Source of the DNA: Hydractinia symbiolongicarpus
Lineage: Eukaryota; Cnidaria; Hydrozoa; Anthoathecata; Hydractiniidae
Direction: 5' to 3'
Assembly: GCF_029227915.1 (NCBI RefSeq)
Contig: NC_079883.1
Location: forward strand, 19,034,001 to 19,098,000
Length of the DNA: 64,000 bases
A program made the translations under genes and the position numbers. Positions 30,159 through 40,844 of this stretch are shown here, piece by piece. Under the pieces are notes generated by a model. That model was not told the DNA's origin and searched no databases. It worked only from the letters and a program-made list of their open reading frames with translations. Position 1 is the stretch's first letter; each line of letters opens with the position of its first letter.

Positions 30159-30361
30159 ATGTTAACTGATGTTAGCATAAATGCGGCACAAGATATTCTG
30201 AAAAAACAATTTTCGAGCAACGGATTTCAGGACACGCTCCTTGGCCAACACTTGGAATTCCGTAAGTTAGGAAAAAAATTTGTGCAAATCTTACACAACG
30301 GAAGTTTTCATCGGGCTACCGTTAGCACTATAGGCTGTTCAAAGAACACTATTAATTATTA
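30159..30361 (+). pseudogene. Ulp1-type protease domain, first part (His side)
   Basis: The frame reads SINAAQDILKKQF, then LGKKFVQILHNGSFHRATVS and TIGCSKNTINYY, and is cut by the repeat array at 30361. The segment corresponds to the lead-in and His-containing strand of Ulp1/C48-like proteases encoded by Mutator-like elements. The other half lies at 35436-35870. The C48 family removes SUMO-type modifiers; its role in the transposon is unknown. Confidence 0.6.
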
Positions 30362-33300
30362 CTAGTCGATAAGGCCCGTGGAAAAATCCACTTAGGCAGA
30401 AGGACAATGGAAAAGTAGGTTGTTTTAGATTTTTTGCTGACGTCAGCAGTGCAATTACAAATATATTTGGCGAAATTTAGTTTATTCGTTACCTGTACTA
30501 TGCAGATGTTAAAACGCTGACCAAGAAAATGTATATGATCATATCTTTTTAATAAGCAGTTAATGAGACATAAGGGTTTTAACATTTTGCTGATGTCAGC
30601 AATGGCCAGTCAAACTCCCCAAATTTTTTTTTTAGAAATTTGTATACCTGCTGCCTTCATTGTATAGGTCTTGAAACGCTTATCGAGAAAATGTATAGGA
30701 TCGCGTATTTTTGACAAACGGTTGCAGAGATATTAGGATTTGAAGGTTTTTCGATGACGTCATCAACCCGTCCATTCCGAAACGGATTCGGGGACCCAGG
30801 TTTGGGAAAATTACCCAAATTGGTCCTAGTTGGTCCCTAGTTACCCACGCGGTGAAAAATCATTGACGTCACCACCTCGTTTCCAAGTTATTTGGCCTCA
30901 AAGTTTTAGGTGCACTGTAATGGCTTCATTAATTTAATATAGGATATTGACGTTAAAGTAGTGTTATTTTCGTCGCGTCGTAACGTCAGAAAATTTAACA
31001 TATTAGACATGCATTTTTCGGCAACATCAAAGGAAAATGAAGACATCCACTTTGCCTGTCACAGACACACAGACACACTTAGCGTATTATTATATAGACT
31101 AGTCGATAAGGCCCGTGGAAAAATCCACTTAGGCAGGATAACAGAGAAAAATAACCGTCATTTAAATTTTGATGACGTCAGCAGAGACATGTCAGAACAC
31201 AAAACTTTTTTTTTCAGAAATTTGTATGCCTGTTGCCTTCATCGTATAGATCTTGCAACGCTGATCAAGAAAATGTATAGGATTATGTACTTTTGACAAA
31301 CGGTTGCAGAGATATTAGGGTTTAAAGGTTTTTTGATGACGTCATCAACCCACCCATTCCGAAACGGATTTGGGGACCCAGGTTTGGGAAACTTACCCAA
31401 ATTGGTCCTAGGTGGTCCCTAGTTACCCACGCAGGAGATGACGTCAGTTATTTCCACCCGTTTCCAAGTTATTAAGCCTTAAATTTAAAAGTGCAATGCA
31501 ATGGCCTCACTAATCTTAATATACTTTCCTTTGACGTCAATATTGCTTTAACGTCAAAGTTTGCTAATTTAAAGAACAAATTTATAGGCGATGTTTTATA
31601 GACTTTATCAAAGAAATTTTATCCACTTTGCAAAAGTGACAGACAGACACACGGAACTGGCGTATTATTATATAGACTAGTCGATAAATCCCGTGGAGTA
31701 ATCCACTTAGGCAGAAGGACAATGGAAAAATAGGTTGTTTTAGTTTTCTTGCTGACGTCAGCAGCGCAAATACAACATAAATATATTTTTTTAGAAATTT
31801 GTATACCTGTTGCCCCTAAATTGGTCCCAGGTTGTCCCTAGTTACCCACGCGGTGAAAAAACATTGACGTCACCACCTCGTTTCCAAGTTATTTGGCCTC
31901 AAAGTTTTAAGTGCATTGTAATGGCTTCACTAATCTTAGTAAACTCTCCTTTGACGTCAATACTATTTTATCGGTAAAGTTTGGTAAATTACAGAACAAT
32001 TTTATAGGCGATGTTTTATAGATTTTGTTAAAGAAAGTTTTGAAGAATGTAATCCACTTTGCAAAAGTGACAGACAGACACACGGAACTGGCGCATTATT
32101 ATATAGACTAGTCGATAAAGCCCGTGGAAAAATCCACTAAGGCAGAAGAACAATGGAAAAATAGGTTGCTTTAGATTTTTTGCTGACATCAGCAGTGCAT
32201 ATACAGAAGCAAAATTGGTGAAATTTAGTCATTCGTTGTCTGTAATATGTAGAGTTGAAACGCTGGTCAAAATAATGCATAGTATCGTATGTTTTTGACA
32301 AACGCCTAAGAAGATATAAGGGCTTAAAAACTTTGCTGACGTCAGCGAAGTCCCTACCAAAAGTTCCAAAAAAACTTTCTTCACAAATTCGTACACCCGT
32401 TGCATTCATCGTATAGATCTTGAAATGTTGATCAAGAAAATGTATAGAAACATGAACTTTTGACAAACGGTTGCAGAGATATTGGGGTTTGAAGGTTTTG
32501 TGATGACGTCATCAACCCGTCCATTCCGAAACGGATTCAGGGACCAAGGTTTGGGAAACTTACCCAAATTGGTCCCAGGTGGTCCCTAGTTACCCACGCG
32601 GTGAAAAATCATTGACGTCACCACCTCGTTTCCAAGTTATTTGGCCTCAAAGTTTTAAGTGCACTGTAACGGCTTCATTAATTTAATATAAGATATTGAC
32701 GTTAAAGTAGTGTTATTGACGTCGCGCCGTAACGTCAGAAAATATAACATATTAGACATGCATTTTTCGGTTACTTCAAAGAAAAATTTCGGTAAGATCA
32801 AAGGAAAATGAACACATCCTCTTTGCCTGTCACAGAGACACGGAACTGGCGTATTATTATATAGACTAGTCGATAAGGCCGTGGAAAAATCCACTTAGGC
32901 AGAAGGACAATGGAAAAATAGGTTGTCTTAGATTTTTTGCTGACGTCAGCAGTGCAATTACAAAAATTTTTTTTCAGAAATTCATGTACCTGTTGCCTGC
33001 CTCGTATAGATCTTGAAACGCTGATCAAGAAAATGTATAGGATCATGTACTTTTGACCAACGGTTACGGAAATATTGTGGTTTAAAGGTTTTTTGATGAC
33101 GTCATAAACCCGTTCATTCCGAAACGGATTTGGGGACCGGGTTTGGAAAAATTACCCAAATTGGTCCCAGGTGGTCCCTAGTTACCCACGCGGTTAAAAA
33201 ACATTGACGTCACCAACTCGTTTCCAAGTTATTTGGCCTCTAAATTTTAGGTGCACTGTAATGGCTTCATTAATTTAATATAGGATATTGACGTTAAAGT

Positions 33301-33430
33301 AGTGCTATTGACGTCGCGTCGTAACGTCAGAAAATTTAACATATTAGACATGCATTTTTCGGTAACATCAAAGGAAAATGAAGACATCCACTTTGCCTGT
33401 CACAGAGAACTGGCGTATTATTATATAGAC
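30362..33430. repeat. Head-to-tail array of five CTAGTCGATAA...TATAGA repeats
   Basis: Units start at 30362, 31099, 31677, 32108 and 32866 (CTAGTCGATAA followed by CCCGTGGAAAAATCCAC or a close variant) and end in GGCGTATTATTATATAGA or a variant, at 432-759 bp per unit. Each start has a small hairpin (GTGG-AAAAAT-CCAC). Internal blocks such as GACGTCA-rich runs and ACCCAAATTGGTCC recur. The last end joins the longer element E at 33430. No coding sequence is present. The ends fit a non-autonomous rolling-circle-like or other foldback family. Confidence 0.75.
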
Positions 33431-35436
33431 TAGCTGAATACCCGTGGGGGAATCCACTGAATCTCTCATTAAACCGATGTAAGGGATACCAAACAAAAAC
33501 ATACAACACAGTAATATGAATCTTTAAAAGTCACAATTTGTATTATTCTAGTTTATAACCACCAGAACAAAACGTCCAAAAATATAAATATGTGCAGCAA
33601 TAAAAAAATAACAATAAAAGAGAAAAAAACCCTGGGATTGAAGTTGCTCACAATCTGCGTTATATTTGTACCCGCTGAAGCAGAACGCTTAAAAATATAA
33701 GCATGTCCAGCAACAAATAAAAAAGCAAAAAGTTTAACAAAATCGAAGGTGGCTAACAAATCTGTTAAAACTATATACTTGCTTTGCTATACCCGAAATA
33801 TAAAAGGGAAAATGGTATACCAGACATTAGAAAAAATCGATAAGTCACACAAATAAGGTTATTGCAAAGTTTCCACAACGTACAGATTCTAATGCATCAT
33901 ACCAAATTAGCTATTTAGTCTATTGCATATAGCAACCTTCCAAATGCGCAAACGTGCAGTGCATGATAACAATGCAGTGTTTTCGAATTGAAGAATCGAA
34001 TATTATTATAAACGGTAACGTAACAAATGTAAACATTGATTTAACTTTGTTTACATTAAGGTTTATTATAACGACATCAACCACTTCGTAGCGTTAAAAA
34101 CAGTAACAACGAAAAAATACTTTCTACATTTTATATAAACTCTTCTCTATTATATACACGCTGTATTTTATAAGAATAGTGTTTTTTTTTTCGTTTCGGC
34201 CTTCATGTTCTTAGCTTTCCCTGGTGTACTTGCCCATTGTTTTGGAGAGAAAAAGGTTCAGTCATACAAATTTTTATATTAAAAGAAACAACCAAGCTTA
34301 GACATATTCTTAGGATATTCTGACCCATTGTTTAGAGTATTTTCTTACAAAAAATGTTAAATATGTTCAGGCTAAATACAAAACATATTTAACTTCATAT
34401 TAAAGGGAAAGTTTAGCTGGAAGCGTGTAAACGGCTTAAAAACGTCGCTTTACATTTTAGATTCTTATAAAAATTGTGTCAAAAGAAAACGCATTTAAGA
34501 CTCAACAAGGAACTAAAAATCTAAAGGAAAAGCTGAGCTCTGAAAGTTAAAACGGTTAAAAAAAAACGTTACACACCTAAACTTATCTCTTTACCAGATA
34601 AACTAAACAACACACCTGCCTTTCTTTTGCTTTCTCAGTTAGCTAGCGTCTCTGGATAAAAGACCAATCAGTTTTTCACTTCGATTATTAAACTTCGCTT
34701 CATCCCAAAGAAAACAAATTGAAAATGTATAGCTAGCTACAATTGTCTGATACATTTCCAATCAGTTCTCTTTTTGACGTTATATTGTCGTACGTTTTTC
34801 TTCTTTATAACAAATATTTCTGACAACAACATAAACTTTTTTTATTCTCGCTCGACATCAACAGTCGCTCTACAATGACAACAGTTTTGTTCTTTACTTC
34901 TTAGATTCGAATTATCATTCGAATTCGATAGTTTTTTAAAAGAAAGCAACTTCGGTCCCAGAACACAAAAAAGATAGAAGAAACAAATAAGCTTTAATCT
35001 AACCTCGTGATGAGTAAACCTTGTTTGAAATAACTTTTTTCAGGATTACTTTGAAAAAGAGACAACTTTCTTCGCTTCGGTTTTCATTTTTCAGTTAACT
35101 TTGTTTCCGTGAGATACGGCGCGCACATGGTAAACCGGGGGTAAAATTTAATTATTCTATCTTAAACGACCAGCGGGGCTTTTACAACAACAAAAACAAA
35201 TAAAACCATTTGAAATTAAAATAAAAATTAGTTTTAAAGAGTAAGGAAAAAGAGTTTTATTTTTAAAAAAAAAATAAGAAAAGAGAATTAAATATTTATA
35301 TAGTAACCCCCTGATTTGCGTTTTCTTTAACTTGGTAAATTTTAGCGTAACGCCACGTCGTAAGAAAGTGACCTGTGATTTGTGTGACGTGGCCTCACCG
35401 TGCGCACACACACACAAGGCGTATTAATATATAGAT
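33429..35436. repeat. Long CTAGCTGAATACCCGTG...TATAGA element E, copy 1
   Basis: This element of about 2.0 kb has the same kind of ends as the preceding array: start CTAGCTGAATACCCGTGGGG with the GTGG/CCAC hairpin, end GGCGTATTAATATATAGA. It has no supported gene. Copies 2 and 3 lie at 40845-42852 and 48261-50268. The sequence just past its right end (TGATAACTTATATC) continues the split protease gene, so array plus E went in between an A and a T with no duplication visible. Confidence 0.75.
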
Positions 35437-35875
35437 GATAACTTATATCATGGTAGAATAAAAGACCATATTAAGATGCAGATATGTATTTTAATGGATT
35501 GCGATAGCGATGTTCTCGTAATTAATGTGGCCCCTTGTCAGCAGCAAAACAATAGTGTAGATCGTGAAATATTCGCATTATAATATTACATCTTGAAAAT
35601 GGTGTCGATAGAACACATAACAATGCGTTCTGATGCGATGCGAAAACACTTTTTAAAGTGTCTAGAAACAAGTAAGTTTTCGGACTTTCCGCTGGAGAAA
35701 AAACCCGGCGTATTGCAAGCAGAGAGCCATGTTCGAGTGAACCTCTACCGTACTTGCAAGCTACCTTGGTTATGGTACCACAAGAAGTCCAAGGATGGCA
35801 CAATGCGATCTGTGCTCTTTGTGGTATCATCGTAAATGCGAAAATATTTGTGACAAGGTATTTGCAAACAAAAAA
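35436..35875 (+). pseudogene. Ulp1-type protease, second part, and PHD-like finger (copy 1)
   Basis: This continues the gene broken at 30361. YHGRIKDHIKMQ and DSDVLVINVAPCQQQNNSVD lead to the place where the catalytic Cys is expected, but the residues read DREIFAL, not the usual D-C-G pattern, and a TAA follows. The frame then resumes (35593 on) with MRKHFLKCLETSKFSDFP. After a frame change the finger reads MAQCDLCSLWYHRKCENICD (about 35795-35855). It ends before the right inverted repeat of the element. The protease is inactive by loss of the Cys. Confidence 0.6.
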
Positions 35876-36120
35876 GCAAAATGGCTCGAAGTGTGTTTTA
35901 CTGAAAGAACAGTAATATGAACTGAGCGTATATTTTTATTTATCTTTCAGAATATAAAAACAGATTCGGAAACTAGCTTTCCATATGTTTTCACAAACCC
36001 ACAAGATAAGTTGCCCCCTGGGGTTCAATGTTTTGCGGAAATGCAATATTGCATACATTAAGATCCGCTAATTATGCAATTCTAATTGAATAAATTACTA
36101 ACCTCAAATTTATTAAATCT

Positions 36121-36167
36121 ACCTGAGTTTGCACTATGAAATTCTTCATTAACCAGTTAAACTGGTG
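36121..36167. repeat. Right terminal inverted repeat of the Mutator-like element
   Basis: This is the inverse of 23833-23879 with two mismatches. Because it lies inside the 7416-bp unit it occurs again at 43537-43583. Confidence 0.85.
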
Positions 36168-36475
36168 CAAATAGTGAAGCCGGTGCCGATTAGGATATCC
36201 AAAATTTCGCAGGATGAAACAGCCACATGCGGCTAAATTGACACAAAAACAGGACCACAAAACCCAAACGGCGGGGGGTGGTCGGCCCCCCAAAATCAGT
36301 TCTATACGCGGCGATGGACGTTGGGCGGCCGTTATTCTAGTTCATTTTAATAATGGGCGTAAAAATCAAAGAGCAAAGGGCTCACAGAGATACACCTAAA
36401 TTTTTGAGCTGAATCTTTGCTGGTGTATTTCCACCAGTACACCATAGCTAAATCCGCCCCTGGTAGCAGCACTGC
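36168..36475. repeat. MITE-like GC-rich repeat
   Basis: It contains GGCGGGGGGTGGTCGGCCCC and ends near 36471 with TAAATCCGCCCCTG, the inverse of the CAGGGGCGGATCTAG word at 21513. It is probably a small non-autonomous DNA transposon. The second copy is at 43584-43891. Confidence 0.4.
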
Positions 36476-37009
36476 AGTTGATTTATTTTGGTTAGCTCCT
36501 ACTACCGACCCCTTAGAACTGCTGACCACTAGGTTTGCATTTTAACCTATATATAGGCCATGCTTTTCCATCCCATTTCTCTTCAGTTCTTCTCCTCGAA
36601 TATGCTCCGCCTCCCTCCCATCTACTACGGTTTTTCAATTCCACTATTGCCTAGACTTTATGCTATTCAATCGTTTTTAGTCTTTTTTTGCAGTTTTTGG
36701 TTTAGTCATCTATACAGTCCTTGCGTTGTTGTGTTCCACCCAAAGTACGGCGGCTGCCCAAAATTGGGCATTTCAAATCATAACCTAAGAAGGGCAAAAC
36801 TATGCAAAGTAAAACACATTCTTTTATCAGTTGAAACTGCATTCCTTGCGTCTTAAACTACTTTATTTTTTAGGCCTTAATTTAACGAAAATTCGCTCTT
36901 ATCAACACATATTTAACCAAAACTTAAACTTTTAATCTATTTCTATCTAATATATTTTTTAAACTATTTCAGTAAAAGCATGCCCGGATAGGGTGGCATT
37001 GTAATATTG
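36476..37009. other. Unit X, unassigned AT-rich DNA
   Basis: A 98-codon open frame (36560-36856) is present, but its composition (F/S/P-rich, no motif) does not support a gene. Repeated at 43892-44425. Confidence 0.3.
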
Positions 37010-37430
37010 ACAATTTTTGACTAACTTTGGGCAGGAATAGCAACCACCCAAAGTAGGGCATTTTAATATTGACGATTTTTGATCGACTTTGGGTAGGAAT
37101 AAAAACCACCCGGTCATTTTAATATTGACCATCTTTGATCGACTTTGGGCAGGAAAAAAAACACCCAAAGTAGGGCATTTTTAATATTGACCATTTTTGA
37201 CTAACTTTGAGCAGGAATAGCAACTACCCAAAGTAGGGCATTTTAATATTGGCGATTTTTGACCGACTTTGCGCTGAAAAAAAAAACAACCAAAGCAGGG
37301 CATTTTCATATTGACGATTTTTGACTAACTTTAGGCAGGAATAAAAACAACCCAAAGTAGGACATTTTAATATTGACGATTTTTGACCGGGTTTGGGCGG
37401 GAATAAAAACCATTTAAAGTCTGGCAGCTA
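37010..37430. repeat. Minisatellite of about 60-bp units, copy 1
   Basis: About seven imperfect head-to-tail copies of a unit containing AAAGTAGGGCATTTTAATAT, then TGACGATTTTTGA and a CTTTGGGCAGGAATA part. Repeated at 44426-44846. Confidence 0.85.
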
Positions 37431-38015
37431 TATAGTATGGATATAAGTATGGATCGACCTTAAGTTTATAAGTATGGATCGACCTTACGTCGACATTGTG
37501 ATGTGAAATAGGCCCTTAGGTCGACAGTTTCGTAAGGTCGACAGAAATGCTGTCGACTTAACGTTTACGCTCTAATTATTCGATCGCTTTGTTGAATTAC
37601 ATCGCAACATGTCTTCCCACTTCTTCCTTGTAATCCAAACTAACAAATTATCATAACAACGGTTCAATTTATTGGTTGTGTGGTGTCTTTTAGTAGGCTT
37701 TTTTATTTTGTATTATATTACGTTGAGTCGACACGCAGCGCGAACTCCTTCTCTAGGTCGACACAGCATTCGCGCTCGATTTACACCATTAATAAAGTTG
37801 CATACTTTAATTTTTTCGCGCTCCACATGTCACATGATGAAAACGAAACAAAATGAAAACAGGGTCGTTAATCAACTTGCTAGTAAACTTGAACAAGATG
37901 TGTTGTAACAATAACTAGCTAGCTCTATGTGTGATTGTTTATATTTTATACATTGTACGGTTCCGTTTTGAGAGAACTTATTTTATTCAGGCAGTGTTAA
38001 TATTTTAAAGTACTT
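37431..38015. other. Unit X, GTCGAC-rich spacer
   Basis: A 20-bp direct repeat ATAAGTATGGATCGACCTTA (about 37444 and 37467) is followed by several GTCGAC/TCGACC words, some paired as short inverted repeats (37530-37560). No gene. Repeated at 44847-45431. Confidence 0.45.
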
Positions 38016-39290
38016 AAGGTTGCTATTAATACAATGGAGAGCATCCTTGCTAAATGAAATAACCTCCACATATAGGAAATTTCCACTCTTTTCCTAAAAC
38101 AACATATTACGGAGCCAACTCGTGTTACTGAAAATAGTAGCACTCTTATAGACTTGATACTTTCTAACAGTTCTTGTATTTCCCTGCTCTTTCTTTTGTA
38201 TATTGATGACTTAAAATCTGTCATCAATTCAAACTACCACCATCTATATGCAGATGATACAATAATTATTTCGTCTCATAAAAACTTGGATACCCTTGTC
38301 TCCCAGGTCGAGTTAGAACTTTCGCAAGTCGACCTCTGGCTGAATAATAACAAAATGACTATTAATACGGACAAAACTGAAACAATCTTTTTCGGCAACC
38401 ACAGCCAGTTAAAAAAAGTTGAGAACAAAACTATCAACTATATGGGTATTCCTTTGAAGAGGAGCGAAAAAGTTAAATATCTTGGGGTAACATTTGATCA
38501 AAAAATGCAATGGGAAAAGCACATTAATGACATAAATAGAAAAATACTAATTAAATATTCTAAAATTAGAACCATTGCATCCTGTTTAACACCTCACACA
38601 AAAAACCTTTTAATTAATGCACTTGTCATGCCATATTTCCACTACTGCTCCTCGGCATGGGCTTGTGCCACCCAAGGTAGATTGGGAAAACTAGAAAAAC
38701 GATTAAAATGTGTCCGTACCTTTCTTGGGAAAGAGAGGGAATATTCAATGAATAATTTACTCATCAAAAATGATGCCATATTAGTTTTCAAAGCCATGAA
38801 TCACATTGCTCCTGATTACATGCGCTCAAAATTCCTTTTGACAAAAAACTGTCATAATCATCAAACAAGAGGAGCTTCAAAAAACAGGTTCACACTTCCC
38901 TTGGTCAACACGGAATTTGGCAAAAAAGCCTTCCCATTTAGAGCTGCAAAAGTGTGGAATAATCTTCCAGACCAAGTGACCTGTGATGGAAGTCTGCTTT
39001 CGTTTAAGACTTCCATCTCGAATGTATTTGGCAAATTCTAATGGAGATCACTTTTTAACTTTTTAATTTTTGTTTTTTATTCTTTTTCTTTTCAATTTTC
39101 ACAGATTATAAATGTTACTATGTTTGATTGAGCTGAGGCAGTCTGAGGTTTATCATTTTTTGTTTCTTTTTTGTTCTAGTGGCCCCCAGTGGAAACAATC
39201 CACTAACTATAGGTTTTTGTGATTTTCTGGGCTAGCCACTTTAAATATTTATTATTATTATTATTATTATTATTACAAAAAGAGTGGTAG
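38016..39290 (+). mobile_element. Truncated non-LTR retrotransposon (LINE), copy 1
   Basis: The frame 38154-39041 contains reverse-transcriptase landmarks LLYIDDLKSV, LYADDTIIIS (catalytic Asp pair) and KVKYLGVTFDQKMQWEKHI, and ends with the C-terminal RAAKVWNNLPDQV. Just before it (about 38095-38175) lie residues PTRVTENSSTLIDLI, the end of an endonuclease domain, so several hundred codons between endonuclease and the catalytic part of the RT are deleted. The 3' UTR ends in (ATT)n at 39248-39275, a tail typical of CR1/L2/Jockey-type LINEs. The ORF is closed by no internal stop, yet it cannot be active. Confidence 0.82.
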
Positions 39291-39780
39291 CTATATAGCT
39301 AGATCAGATAGAATGGTTTCCCCTTTGTTACCAGTGTTGTTGTAATTGCCCCACCAATCTCAGCAAGTCGGAACATCTATTGTTTAAAGCTTATATATAT
39401 AGATGAATTTCCTCGACATGTGCAACCTACACTGAAAATATGCACCATGAAGTCAATCTAACTCAAGAAATCATCAGTAGCATTGCGCCACGGTGAATTT
39501 TTTTTAATCGGTGAAACGGCTCAAGATAAGTTTATGACTTAATGTAAACAAAAATTATATTGCACTTTTGGCCAGCGTCTTGCCCTTTAAAAAAGCAATT
39601 TTAAGCAAGAAAAATACTCACTTGATTCAGGTAATTGGGTGGTTCCACACTCACTTGAACGGGTGATTTACCCTGATCGGGGGACAGTCACCCAATCGAG
39701 GAAAGATCCCGTACTGGCTATGACCTGATTGCTTAAGTCTAGAACCTATATACCATTACCAATTTCACTGGTTATAGGAG
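39291..39780. other. Unit X, unassigned DNA
   Basis: Between the LINE tail and the satellite I see no gene. Short GC-richer words (GATCGGGGGACAGTCACCC) are not repeated elsewhere except in copy 2 (46707-47196). Confidence 0.3.
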
Positions 39781-40800
39781 AAACTTTTTGTTCACTGATG
39801 ATATTCTATATATTTAAGAATATGTGAAATGATATTTTAGCCATTACTTAAGGATGGTATTTTCGCCTATAAGATTTACCAACAGAATATGTGAAATAAC
39901 ACTTTAACCAAATTTAATTTTGATATTTAAATTTTGTACTATCTGCTTCAGGTTGGTATTTGCGTAATAAAACTTATTAAGATTTAAGACTATGTGAAAC
40001 GATATTTTACCCAAATTCAATTTTGATATTTCAATATTGTGAATATTGTACTGTCTACCTAAGGATGTTTTTTCACATATAAGACTTGCCAATGGTAATA
40101 ATATTTGAAATGACATTTTAACTAAATTCAATTTTGATATTTCAATATTGTACTGTCTACTTTAGGATGGTATTTTTGCACATCCGACTTATCAACATTT
40201 AAGAATATGTGAAATGATATTTTAGCCAAATTCAATTTTAATATTCAATTTCTGTACTCTCTACTAAGGATGTCTACTTCAGGATGGTATTTTTGCATAT
40301 AAGACTTATCTCAACTTTAAGAATATTTGAAATGACATTTTAACCAAATTCAATTTTGATATTTAAATTTTGTACTGTCTACTTAAGGATAGTTATTTCT
40401 CACAAAGACTTATTAAGATTTAAGAATATGTGAAATCACATTTTAACCAAATTCAATTTTGATATTTCAATATTGTACTGTCTACTTAAGGATGGTATTT
40501 TCGCACAAAGACTTATCAACATTTAAGAATATGTGAAATGATATTTTAGCCATTTTTAAATTTCATATTTAGATATCGTACTGTCTACTTAAGGAAGGTA
40601 TTTTCGTAATAAGACTTATTAAGATTTAAGAATATGTGAAATGATATTTTAGACAGTTTAAATCTTGATAATGAAATTTTGTTGTTTCTAACTAACGATG
40701 ATGTTTTAGGAGATAAGACCTGTCAGTATATAGTATGTAAACTGATATTTTAGCATTAAAATTTTGATATTTAAATTGATGTTTGTGATTTAAAATTGCA
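39781..40800. repeat. Satellite array of about 105-bp units, copy 1
   Basis: About nine diverged copies of a unit with TTTAAGAATATGTGAAATGA, CCAAATTCAATTTTGATATT and TACTGTCTACTTAAGGATGG. The array ends just before element E copy 2. Repeated at 47197-48216. Confidence 0.85.
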
Positions 40801-40844
40801 AAATATAAAGTCTCTTTATGTTTTTTTTGCTAAATTCATGTTCA

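Larger units (their letters stand above)
24133..30358 (+). pseudogene. MULE-type transposase with SWIM finger, multi-exon, broken
   Basis: The start MSEETSSYCC (24133) is followed by short exons with GT/AG borders to about 24466. After the inserted Kolobok-like element, exons resume at 27480. Landmarks are DGIPFVVVNAKRLDCYHG (about 27760-27820), LLDTTYKTTRYSLPLFFLVV (28739 on; first catalytic Asp region), YNGVERQNETFKY (about 28940; third acidic site) and the SWIM motif CTCMDWRRTCYPCKHFF (about 29398-29450). The region with the second Asp is missing, and several stops are present (for example the TAA at 28688). From 30157 the frame leads into the protease domain (SINAAQDILKKQF, STIGCS). MULE transposases excise and insert the element. 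Confidence 0.72.
23833..36167. mobile_element. Mutator-like element with SWIM transposase, Ulp1 protease and PHD-like finger
   Basis: Inverted repeats of 47 bp (left 23833-23879, right 36121-36167, two differences) bound a transcription unit on the plus strand. It encodes a MULE-type transposase with a SWIM zinc finger and runs on into a Ulp1-type cysteine protease and a PHD-like finger. The element has been enlarged by two insertions: a Kolobok-like transposon (24535-27452) in an intron and a repeat array (30362-35435) inside the protease domain. Without them it would be about 4.3 kb. No matching target duplication is visible beside the repeats, so the ends may be slightly off or eroded. Confidence 0.7.

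Noticed and set aside
35157-35417. 86-codon frame in element E (and at 42573, 49989)
   Set aside because: Low-complexity translation of an AT-rich repeat; repeated only because the DNA is duplicated.
23824-36176. 9-bp target duplication of the Mutator-like element
   Set aside because: The bases outside the 47-bp inverted repeats do not match on the two sides.
36560-36856. 98-codon frame in unit X
   Set aside because: Composition is F/S/P-rich, no motif, no splice or promoter context; probably chance.
37010-37430. Regularly spaced repeats that look CRISPR-like
   Set aside because: Units are imperfect and contiguous with no unique spacers, and the context is an animal genome; it is a minisatellite.
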